Both the position numbers and the translations under genes were made by a program. From Zonotrichia leucophrys gambelii (lineage: Eukaryota > Chordata > Aves > Passeriformes > Passerellidae), in contig NC_088171.1 of NCBI RefSeq assembly GCF_028769735.1, forward strand, positions 128,047,533 through 128,111,532: a stretch of DNA of 64,000 nt. The letters are read 5' to 3'. Under the pieces are notes generated by a model that had not been told where the DNA came from, searched no databases, and saw nothing but the letters and a program-made list of their open reading frames with translations. Below are positions 10,245-22,200 of this stretch, one piece after another (within the stretch, counting starts at the first letter, position 1; each line of letters starts with the position of its first letter).

Positions 10245-13200
10245 GTAGGTACCGGGCAGTGACGCCGCCTGTCCGCCGCCGGCTCGCGGGCCGGGAGGCG
10301 GCCGCGGGGGAGGGGGAACAAAGCGGCCTTTCTCCCGGCCGGCCGCGGCGGGGTCCCTGGAGCCGCTCAGGACCGCCGCCACGGCCGGCTGCTGTCCCCG
10401 TACTTCCCTGCTCTGCCCCCAGCCCCGTCTCCTCCTTCGAACTCGACTGCTCCAAAATACGCTCCGGGGGTTTTTGTTTGTTTTGTTTGGGGGTTTTTGT
10501 GTGTTGTTAATTTATTTATTTATTATTTGTGGGGATGGACGGAAATCTCCTCTGGGAAGTCCTTAAAACTGCGGCCGGGATTCTGGGATTTGGCCCAGCT
10601 GCCCCGGGCTTGTTCTCCCGCAGATGTGCGGTGCCGGGAACTCCGGAGTTGGCGCGGGGCCGCACAAACAAGCCAGCCCCAAATCCTCTGAGTCACGAGT
10701 AATCGCTGCCTGTGGATAATAGGGATGGATGCTTGGGAGATGTTCCACGTCCGGCCGGGACGGACGAGGCCTGGTGTCGGGGCAGGGCGGCCCCTCCGGG
10801 CCGCGGAGTCGGGGGCTGGCACTGGTGATGAGTTTGTGACACATCAGCACAGGCCTGCAAGACCTTCCAGGGACCTTTGCTTCTGCTCAGCCTATCCGCA
10901 GTTCATACCCGAAGAGGATTTCATTCCTGGAAATAAACCCATCTTTAAAGCAGAACTGCTAATGAAAAATATTTGTGTAAATGTACTGAGGTTGGTTTTT
11001 ACAGTGTAAAGGTGGCCCAGTAACACATGACGGATCAAAAACACAGATGCTTGACAAAGAGAGTAGTCTCACGTTTTCTCAGGGAGTTGTGTTTGTTTTA
11101 TGAAGTGGAGCATAGGTTGTGTCCATGGGCCTCCAGCAGGAGAAGCAGCCTTTGGCACAGAGCTGGGCATGTGCCTTGCCCTGAGGAGGACAGCAACAAG
11201 GGCTCTGCTTCAGCAGTTCCTGAAGTAGATGCCTTTGCCCTAAACAAACGATTGAACATCAGAAATTGGAATCTCTTTCACTGTTAAAAAAGCAAGCTTG
11301 TATTTGGAACATCAAGATAGTTCAGATTTGCCTTTGCAAAGTGTTATGTCCAGCACATGCCTGTGCTGTAACAATCAGTCCAAACTCTAAAAATGTAGAT
11401 ATACTACATAACCTTGTAGGATTGTTTACCATTTCATATTTACGTGAGTAGAAGAGTAAGGAAGGTTTCTTCAGACAGAGCTACAGCTATGCCAGTACCT
11501 GTAACCAAATAGATACACTGGTAAAGTTTAATTTTTGAGTGGGTATATTTGCATGAACAAAGTGGGGTACTGACTAGTCTTAAATGCATATTAAGTAAAG
11601 CAAAAGAATTTCATGTCAAAAGGTAAACTACAAACACAACTGAAAGGGAGTCAGCTAATGGTGGAGCAGGAAGCGGTAGCAAAAATATCAAGTTTCGATA
11701 TATTAAGCTGTTCTTCTGTTTGCATACTTAATATACTTAAAAAATTAATTCCTGTGAAAAGATTTTTTAACAAACTCAGTGTTCTGGTTTTATTATATTC
11801 ATCACAGAATTGAAATTAAAAGTCAAAATTATAAGTGTGATATTCCTCATCAGCCTGACCTAAGTAAAAAGTTTTGAACTGTGATACTGTAACTTAGGTG
11901 TTACTGTCAGCATTTCCCTTACAAAAACTTAAATCACAAGCATAATCTTTTGTTAGATAGAAACCAACCAAATTAAATTTTTTCTGGATAATGCTATTCA
12001 TAGACCTTTAATGAAGACTTTTGAAAGTTCAGCCAAGAAGGCTTCATAAGTTTCTTCTGCCTTGCTAAGAAACACATCCCCATCCATTAGTGCCGCTTCC
12101 AGGAAGGAGAAGGTGCTTCTGATTTTGATCAGCATGCTGTGTCACTTCATCCTCATGAGGAATTAGTTTCTCTTAACAGGTTTTGTTAAAAATGTCCTAA
12201 GTTCTGACCAGTTTTACTGCTCAAAGGAAAGGAGCTTTATCGTCCCTAGGCTATAGTATCTGAAACAAAAGCAAGCATTTATTGTGTAGCTTTCTCTAGC
12301 TTTCTCTTTGATTTCAGCCATTTATTTATTTTGAGAGAAAAAAGTGAGACTGGGAGCTATGTCCTATTAAAGCATTTTGACTTCCTGTACAACTGCTTTT
12401 TGCTCTTCCAAACTGATTTAGTATTGACATGAATTTGATCGAGACTGCTGTCAGCATAGCTCTGGACTGTAATGTTGATGCTGAGCAGAGCCTTGCAGGT
12501 ATCATTATGTTAAGGCTTTGAATGCAGTAGGCAGTACCCAAGGTAAATTCATGCTTGGGAAAGCAATGGTGCATCACTTCAGTTGCCTTCCATTATGTAG
12601 TTGCACAGCTAAAATGTCTAGAATTTTCTGCTAATTAAAATACTAAATTCACCAAGGTTGTTATGTGGGCATTGAGCTCTCCAGAGAATGTTTCTGTTTC
12701 CCTGTAGTTGGTGAATTTTCAAACCTTCTTTCTGATGATGACTGTAATTATAAAAATTTGAGAAGGAGGAATACTGATGAGTGAAATATTGGAATAGCAC
12801 TGACTAACATGAATTACAGCTTGGTAGGGCATTGGGCAACAGTATTTTTTGGTTTATATTTCCAGCCTTCCTGTTGGCCTTGAGAGTTTTATATCCAAGA
12901 AGTAATTGATTTTATGTGTCTCTATATAATCCTGGCCTAGCTTTTACTGGGACAAATATTAAGGCATTTCTGCTTATCTCAAAGGCCATAACAGTTATCT
13001 GAGTTTAAAATAGAACCATATGTTGTGCAAGTAATTATTTTAGGGGAAAAAATACTGCTTTAGAAATCAGTCCTGTTCTTGAGGGAAGTATTTTTCAAAC
13101 CAAAGTTCCATGATTGATCAGCTGTAAATTAAGTAAATCTTGGAATCATAGAATCGTGTAGGTGAGAATAGACCTTCAAGATCATAGAATCCAACTGCAA

Positions 13201-16200
13201 ATCCAGCACTGCCAAGTCCATCACTAAACCACGTCCCTGAATGACACATCTACATGTGTTTGAAGTACCTCCAGGGATGCAGATCTTATTTCTTTTTTTT
13301 GCTGTAACACGAGCTTCAGTTAGAGAATTGAATTTGTAATGTTACCACTTTGTTTGATTTTTATTTAACTCTTGACAGGATGGTGGTTCATATCTGATTG
13401 TACTGCGATGGGGCACTTTTAGGAACAGTTTGTGAGGGATTGGTGTTCAGAGCAGAGGCTGAGTTATGAAAACTCTCTGAGCTGGTATAGTGCAGAAGTT
13501 AGGACATGCCTTCCTTTGGAATTGAGTCTGGAAACATGGATATTTGGCTTCTTCAGCTTTCTGGAAATCCAAACTTTATATAGTCTTGACTATATTTGTC
13601 ACCCAGATATATTAATTTGAATTTCTGTCACAGTGAGCAGAAGACTATGGGCAATTTCTATTAAGTTTTGTACAGTTGGTAGCAGTCAGTGCAGCGGTAC
13701 AGTAGATGAATCTCCCTGCTTCTGACTTCCAGGTGTAAATGTTAGTCAAAAAATATTTACAGTAATAGGACAGGGACACTAAAAGAGTTCCAAGGTAGAA
13801 ATGGCATCAGAGAAGGTCAGTCTTAATTATCCTTATCTCTAGGTTGGTCTTTGGTTTGGTGGGTTCCCTTGGAAGCACTAATGACTGAACATTAGTAGAG
13901 ATCATAAAGGAATTATTCCCCAAAATTGTGATTGAAACAATGTTTTATGTTAGACTACTGAGACTACAGTGCTACTGATATTATTTTACCCTGTTAAAGA
14001 AAAACACCTATATCAGCTTTAAAACATTTAATTTTGGATTAGAACCATTCCAGGTTTCTGTACTACAGATGTTGCTGGAAGTGATAACTATACTGTGTAT
14101 ATAACTCATACTTCATTTGGTTCTTAGGGAAGATAAGTAGAATTGTCATAAAAGTTCACTTGTCAGGACCCAAACTTTACCTGCATGTCAGTTTGTTAAT
14201 GATGGTGTGAATGAGGAAGAATAAATAGTTTTTTGGGTTCATTCACCTTGTTTGAAATAACAGCCTGAATCATGTAAGCCATTAAAGTCTGCCAGCCAGT
14301 TTATTCAATTTTCCAAAGAAGTTGAACTCTAAAGCCAGAACAGACTGTCCTAAAGGAATCACTTGACTTAATAAATTATTATATCTTAAACTCTTGACTT
14401 TCAGTCTTTAGTGATATTTTGTGATATACTGAACAGATATTTTGCTAAGCTGTAAATCTTATTATTGGCAAAACCACTGCATTTAATTTATTAGAACAGT
14501 TTTGTAGTCCTTTAAGAGAACGTGTTCTAATTTTAACGCTGTAGAAATTTGTTGTCTAATAAGTTAATCATATGTCAACTTGTTCAAGTACATACACATT
14601 CAACTGACTGTTCAGAGCCAATATTGCATCTATAGTCAAAATGTCTATAAGGTTCATGTGGATAATATTTAAAGCAACTTTCATTCAAGGGGAGAAAAAA
14701 AAACATATCTTAAACAACGTCATAGCAAAAAGTTTGAAAATTGAATATAAGGTAGTTGGTGTAATTGTTATTATGCAGTAAATGAGAATACTGTCAGCCA
14801 GAGAAAGAGCAGAAGTGTACTTGTAACCAGAATCATGACAGAAGCCATCTGACTCCATTCCTGTCATCAGAGCAGAGCATGTAATGAGGATGGCTTTTTC
14901 ATCTGTTCTGTCACTGCTAGGAGAGGAAGAGCTCTATTGCATTGGTGTTGGAAGGACCCTACAGGTGAACTTACTTGATTCATTTACTTCAGTCACTGCT
15001 GTTTTAATATCAAATAGATGTAAATTGTATCAGTATTATTTTCAGCTAAGCACTAAATATTTATTGTTTTGTACTTGGTCTGGCTAAAACTTAAAATTAT
15101 TATCAGTGTTGTGATTTGTTAGCAGATCTCAAATTTTTAAACTTTGTGCCTTTGGTATATTAGGTACATTCCTTCACGCAAAATATACCTTTGACCAAAT
15201 TCCTCAAGTTTCCCAAGGTGTAGACATTATTTCCATACTTACTAAGTATAATTCACTAATTTCCTTACAGGTTTTTGAAAAATTAATGGGTACTGTTTGT
15301 ACTGTGTAAATAGTGTGGTTTTGTTTTGTTAGATGTCTCTTCATTTTCTAGTTTTAGTGTTCCATTTATACTGTCCCAGATAGTTAATGATTATGTTAAA
15401 ATACTGGAACAGCTGAGATATCTAGCTAGGCAGTAATTGAGAGAGTGTGATTTGTTGACACCCTGGGATGTTTTTAGCTTGTATGCATTTCAGAATTACT
15501 AGCTGTGGTGTTTTTGCAGTGCCAGTTATTACTTGAGGTGTTTGTTGGTTGGCAAAATTGAGCCTCCATAGTTTACATGGTTTTAAGAAAACACTGAGTA
15601 CCAGTGCATTGGGTACTAAAACATTTGGTTGTAGATTTGAGTTCCTGTGTTTATCCCCCCAGTAGAAATAAATGCTCAGACTGGTTTATAGTAGGCTGTA
15701 TGATACCATACTCTGAAGTATTGAGAAGTATTTGTGTTGTTCTGTGTTACTTTTTTGTTCCCTATACTTGATTTTTTGATGCAGTTGTTACTTCACTGAT
15801 GATTCATTATGCAAAGCTTTACAATTGCTTTGAAATATACACTATTGATTCTTGTGAGTATCTAAGTTAAAACTACTGAATTCAGCATAATTGGCAGATC
15901 AGTGCAAACACTTCAAAAACGCCCTAATCTAAGTTGTGGTTCGGACTTGTTTCTCTGAACAGCTGCTTTAAATTTGGATATACTGTTAACTTTTGATACA
16001 TTGTAATCATGGTAGTGGTGTCTTCTTATCAAGGCTAGCATATTTAATAGCTATGTACTAGATTTCTTTTTCCTGCTATTCTATTTGACACTGAATTTTA
16101 GGTTATGAGGGAATTTCTGCATATCTTTCTCAGCTATTTAGTGAGGAGCAACTTTTTGTAACTAGTCAGGAAGTTAGCAAGCAAAATTAGAGCCTCCCCA

Positions 16201-19200
16201 AAATTAAGAAAGCTGACAAGTAGAGCAAGTTTCAAAGGGGGGAAGGGAGTCACACAAAACAGTTTGGTTTAGTACCTTGAATCAAGGTGGTCTCTCACTT
16301 AAGCATCTTGTGAGTTTTGGTACTTACAGGACTTTCCCAGATACATTTATTTGGTCGCGGAATTTTTTGTTGTGCAAGAAAGCTCAATGTGGTTACACTC
16401 AGTAAATCATAAATTCCGCAAAGCAATGAAAGTGAACTAGTGAACTCTCCTGGGCACTGTTTCTCTGTGAGGGGAAAGTACATTTGAACTAATATACATT
16501 GAAACTGCATGTTTCACCCATGTGATTGTGTGTAATTCATGACTACCCTTTGCTTAACCTTGCAGATGTTTCCTCTGTGAAGTGGAAGCCCCTGGGACTG
16601 GCTGTGGGTAACCAGAGCAGACATGCAAAGTCAGTTGTAGCCATATAACAGTAGAGTGATCCTCTAACAAGCAGTGTGAGCGCACTTTGGCACGTAGTAA
16701 AAGTGTCTGTAATGAAGTTCCTTGTATTTAAAAGTTAAGAAAAAAATTAGTCTGCTAGAGAGTCCTGTATCTTGGTTTTATTACTCCAGCTTTGTATGCA
16801 TGTATTGGGAGATAGAGATAAGTCCCTCTGTAAGTACAGAAGGATTGTGAGAATAGTTACTTTGTGGAAAAAATAATATTTTCTTCTAATTTATATCTAG
16901 TGTTACTAGAAGTAATTTTGTTCTAGTCAATAGTGTATCTTGAAAATTTAATGATGCTACTCATTTAAGGAGCTGCTGCTTTAGAAAGAACTTTTCAATA
17001 ACTGAAGGCAAGCAGTGTACCACAGAAAAATGAAATCTTGTTTGATGTGCCTTGTAGTGGGAAGGCGCACACATTCATATGCTCTGACTTCTTGATTTTA
17101 GCTGTATATGAATTTTCATAAGACTTTGCTTAATATCTTTTTTCCTATACTTCACAAAGTGTATTATCATTCAATGAATTAGTATTCTCTGGTAGGGTGT
17201 TTTCCTTCTAGAAAATTGTATGGAATAGCTCAAATAAAAGCTTCCATTGGGGATATTGTAGTAACTAGGGCTGAGATAATGAATACGTCACATGCAGTAA
17301 ACAAATCCATATATATGTGCTTCTCTTATCACATAGATTTAAATGGAGAATTTAACCTTCCCTTTCTTTATTTCCTGCACATAGAGTTCAACAGAGTAAT
17401 TTTCAAACAGAGATTCATTTTAGAGTCCTAATTAACGTGGATTTTTTGTTTGTAATATTGTTGTATTTACTTATAGTAAATACAACAATATTACAAACAA
17501 AAAAAGCACCTTCATTTTACCAAAGAATTGCATTTTTCCATTTGCTGTCTTCTAGAGAAGTGCTTAGGAAGAGTGCAGAGGGATTTAACTCAAAATGTGT
17601 GTTTAAACAACTTTGAAATATTTGTAGCTGGAGTTGAGAGAAGACATTTTTTCCAATTTTTAGTTTTTTAAAGGTATGGAGGAAGAACATATGTCCTTTC
17701 CATGATCTAAACATCAGTTAAAGTTACCTGAGAGAGATGTCTACTCCTAAGTCAGGAAGATGAATGACATCAGACACATGACTCTTGATCACAGCAACTT
17801 GCAGCTGGAAGCACTGACGGGGATGGATTTGGGTGATTGTATAATTAGCAGAAATAGCTTCCTTGTCAGGGCACCTCCCATTTGTCATGTTTCCTATCGA
17901 AAGGTACTGAACAAGCAGTCGATTCCATGGCTAAAGTTCAGCTGGTGTCTGTGGTTGGAGAGATTCATGATGACAGAAGAGCTGGCATGGCAAGGGAGGG
18001 AAAGATTGGGATATCTTGTCAAGGCACATTCACAGCTAAAGGTGGCAGAAATGTTTTTCAGAGTGGAATAGGAGGCCAAGATGTCTACAAGAACAGCTGT
18101 TTTGTAAGAGGTTGGGCAAATAGAGGGAAGGAAAGGAACCATTCTTTTATTTTGAGGGTATTATGGTGCCTGAGTGAGCATCTAATCAGTCTAAAAGGTT
18201 ACTCTTATGGGCAAGGAAAGAAAAGGTTTTGAATGCAGAAAGAGCTTGGAAATTGCTTGAGATCTTGATCTCTGGCTGTCCAAGTATTCTCAGGCAGAGG
18301 GGTATTACAGGAACATTAGATTCCTGCATTTGACCTGTACTTTAGCAAATAAGTGAATAAACAACTAGTAGAGATCTTTGAACATTTTGTAATTCAGCAA
18401 ATGGTTTTTGTCAATATTTTTAAGCTTCCATTTTTGTGATCCCTTTTCTGGCTGCTACTGGCATTTGGCATTTCTGCACTCCAGCAGCTTTACTGGAGGA
18501 TGTGCCTGGGAGCTGCATGTTTATAGAGTCCAGCTACTAATAACCTACCTCCCTGTTGTTGCTCATCCAGCTAATGCTGTTTCCAGTGCCTGTTGCCTAG
18601 GTGTCGTGTAGTTTGTCTCACTTCAATTCCAGATTTTAAATTATCTGTTGTGTCTGTCATCTATGCATACAGTAACAAAGCCTCAGTGGATTCACAGTTC
18701 TCATGCACATGACAATCCAATATTCCACAGCTGAGAGATAATGTTACTAACTTCTTTTTAGGTCCTCAATACTAGCTTTCCAGTTTTCCTCATCTGTTGT
18801 GGAAATGTGGGATAGTACAGAGGCCATTTGCCTTTACACTGTAGATGAGTAAGGCCTGAGGGAAAGAACTATACCTTTGTTGTCTTGCCATACTGAGGAG
18901 CAGAGTCCACTTTCCCCACTGTCACTTGGAATTGCAAAGCTTGTGTGAAGAGCTGTAGTGGGCTGATTCTGACTGAATACCAGGCACCCACAAAAGCCAC
19001 TCTTTAGCTCCCTTCTTCAACTGGACAGGGTAGAGAATGTATAACAAAGGGCTGATGGGTTGAGATAAGGTCCTTAAGAGAGCTCACTCACCAAATATGG
19101 TCATAGACCAGACTCGAGTTAGAGATATTAACTGCATTTAACAAAATTAGAGCAGGAAAATGAGAAGTAAAAACAGACCTTAAAACAACATCCCCCACCG

Positions 19201-22200
19201 TTCCCTCTTTATTAGCTCTACCTCATCTCAACCAGTGGCACAGGAAGACAGGGAATAGGGTTTAGGTCAGTTCATCCCTGCTGCTGCTCAGGGAGAGGAG
19301 TCCTCCTTCTGCTTCAGGATAGGGCTCCTTGCACGAGAGACAGTTCTCCATGAACTTCTCCACTTCTCCACAGGCAATAGTGGGAACTGCTGCATCATGG
19401 GCCATTCTTCATTGGGGTGCAGTCCTTAAAGAGCAGCCTACTCCAGCCTGGATTCCCCACAGGGTCACAAGTCCTAGCAGGAAACCTTCTCCAGTGTGAG
19501 CTTCTCTCTTCATGGGGTTGCAGATCACTGCCAGGAGCCTGCTCCAGCATGGGCCTCCCATGGTGTCACAGACTCCTCTGAACATCCACCTGCTGCAGTG
19601 TGGGTCTCCTCCAGCGGTGCAGGTGGATCTCTGCATCCCTGTGCTCCTCCATGGGCTGCAGGGGCACAGCTGCCTCACCCCGGGCTGGCTGCACCGTGAT
19701 CTGCTGAGGAATCTCCTGGCTCCTGGACACAGTGGAAGCTTCCAGCAGATCTTGGGGAAAGCCAACTCCTGTAACCAACCCCCTGCTACCAAAACTTGGC
19801 CATGTAAACCCAATATAGGTGCTTTTAAGGTTCATGAGGAGTTTTCCTGGAATAAGCAATCCTAATCGTGCAGATTAGTAGGAGCAGCAGTGCAACTGTC
19901 CTACACAGTGATGACATCCTTGAAGTCAAATCTGCCCAGAGAGTAAAGTTAAAGTCATTGCTGAGGAGTCCTCACTCCTACAGAACAGAAAGTTTTATTG
20001 GGGCTTGATAGTGACTGTTTTTGAATTAATATCTTGAAATATTCAGCTGTACATCAGTCTTAAATGTTACATAACAGCATGAGAGCCAGGAATATGTATG
20101 TGAAAATTAGGTTAATAGGTCTGTGTTTGACTTCCTTTCACTAGTTTTCTGAAACCATCTGTATTTTGAAGCTTTACAAAGGAGGTCTATCTGAAGTCTG
20201 AGATAGCAGTTTCAAGTGTTGGTCGTGAAGGAATTCGGCATAAAATATGAAAGTTTTCAGAAATGATTGATGATTAAAATAAAGCTGAATTTAAGATTTT
20301 AATCTGAAGTCTTACTGACCATACTGCACATTTGAGAGCCAATAAAGTGCTCAAAGTATCTAATTTGAAATAAACATGTGCAGTTTTTCAGGCATGTGTG
20401 TTGCTCAACTAAAATGATCACATCAAACAATTTTTTTTGAGGGAGATGAGTTAATGTGGTTGCAAGGAGGTCTGAACTAGCTTTAAACTTGTTTGAATGT
20501 GGTGTATAAATTACTGAACATAAGGATCATGGCGTTAGATTCTTACTAAGCAGCTCCTTTATGCCTGTACAGAAATACATTGTACTTTGATGTATTTTTG
20601 AAGTGTCTTGATGATACTTAAATTTATTTAGACAGGTAATCAGAGTTTGATTTGCACTTTATAGAGTTCCATTGTCCTGGGAGTGCTTTTCTCCCAGATC
20701 TGGAAATCTGCTCTTAAACAGGAATGATATGTACTTAAATTAGCAATATACTTCATTATATAAAGGCAGATAAATAGGAATTTGAACGTGTAGGCATTAT
20801 GTCTGACATTGATCTTGTACTTGTCACCATACTGTGTCACATTTTTTGCTATTTTAAAATACAGTGCCTCCCTTTAAAAAGGCCGTAGGAGCAAGTGCTG
20901 AATTTTGTTATCAGGTTGGCTTTTAATAGAGTGAAATGTATGTAAAATGAAAGTATTTTTTTACCCTTTATTTTACAGCTGAATTAATGCATTGAGGCCT
21001 CCTCTTCCAGCTACATTTCCTAAAAAGGAAAACCATAACTGTTGGAACCTTAGAACTGCTCAGATGCAGAATAAAGTATCACCTGTTGAGGCATTTAAAA
21101 AACCCAAAGCATTTGTGACACCTATACAGTGGTGAGGACAAGGGCAGACAGAAATGCCATCAGTGTGGCTGCCTTTAGGCACAGTAAGCCTAACCAGTTA
21201 CCTTCCGGGGACTGAACCAGCTCAAGTACTTTGAATGAATACACAAATGTCGTGAGAAATCCCTAACACTGATAATGGCAGATGCCATCTAAAAGTTACC
21301 ATGTAGTGTCAGTTCTTAGCCTCTGAGTACTTCTGTAGATGATACAGAAAGAAAGGGGAGTAAATAGTCAAGTGGATAACAAGCAGAGTGAAGTATAAAC
21401 AGTGTAACAATTTGCAAGTATGCTGTCTTCACAACATCTGCTTTATCACAAATAAGCCTTACTCTTCAGTTTTGTAATCTCTATCAATTTGAAATTTCTC
21501 CCTCATTGTAGAAAGTTGTATATGTATCTACCATCAATAACAGATGAAGAATGAAAAACTCTGGTACAATGAAATATTCCATGTTTTCTTTATACTTGTT
21601 TCCCAGAACTGAACCTGTTCTTGAGATACCCTTTTTGTTTCTCAAAGAGCCAACACACAGCAAAGCCAATGCCCTTAAACTGTGACTTACTATTATTATT
21701 CATTAGACAAAGTTACCAGTAAGGAATTGTAAGGGATGTAATCTGCTTTCATCAATGCAAAAGTGTAACAGTGCTTTTCATGTGCATTGAAAAGACTCTG
21801 CATCCAAAAGAATACAACTGCCTGTCAAGTTTGGTAAATGGTATTAACATAAGAAAGTAATGTATTTTTCACTTAGCTCTTTTCCCAAAGCATTCTTCAT
21901 CTCTTTCTTCAAAAAAACACACTTTTTTTTTCTTTTTTTTTTTTTTCAGTCTTACACAGGTTGAATGAGTGTCCCAACAAATGGCTGTTGTTTCTTTCCC
22001 TAGCTGGCTGTTAACTTCTCATGTGATCTCTCTTTATAAAGGAGTATGTATGTACCTAGTGGTGACTTGCTGGTACTGAGCTTTCTTCTCAAAAATAGGC
22101 TTACTCCAAAAGCATCCTATAAACTTCACTTACATGTGAAATTACTGTGCTCCAAGATGTGACACAGTTGGTAGCAAACCTTCAGTAAATATTTTTGTTT

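Larger units (their letters stand above)
9440..10830 (+). promoter_or_regulatory. LRP12: CpG island promoter of LRP12
   Basis: Base composition changes abruptly from AT-rich flanks to very GC- and CpG-rich sequence over about 1.4 kb centred on coding exon 1. Several GC-box-like motifs are visible, such as CCCGCCCCCGCC near 9804 and GGGCGGG near 9994 and 10155. I see no convincing TATA box at a sensible distance, which fits a dispersed-start CpG promoter. The transcription start cannot be placed from sequence alone but should lie within about 9600-10100. Many long open frames occur on both strands here because GC-rich DNA contains few stop codons. They are not genes. Confidence 0.8.

Noticed and set aside
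9445..10510. Long overlapping open frames on both strands (up to about 269 codons)
   Set aside because: They lie in the CpG island, where stop codons are rare. Composition is Arg/Gly/Pro/Ala-rich, frames overlap on both strands, and only the ATG at 10166 joins in phase to the LRP12 exons.
17760..18232. Two overlapping + frames of 103 and 116 codons
   Set aside because: No recognisable domain, no splice-phase link to LRP12, and a third frame is open on the minus strand. Best read as chance frames in intron 1.
19409..19865. Frames of 97-134 codons on both strands
   Set aside because: All lie inside the LTR and its GC-rich tandem array. They do not resemble any retroviral protein.
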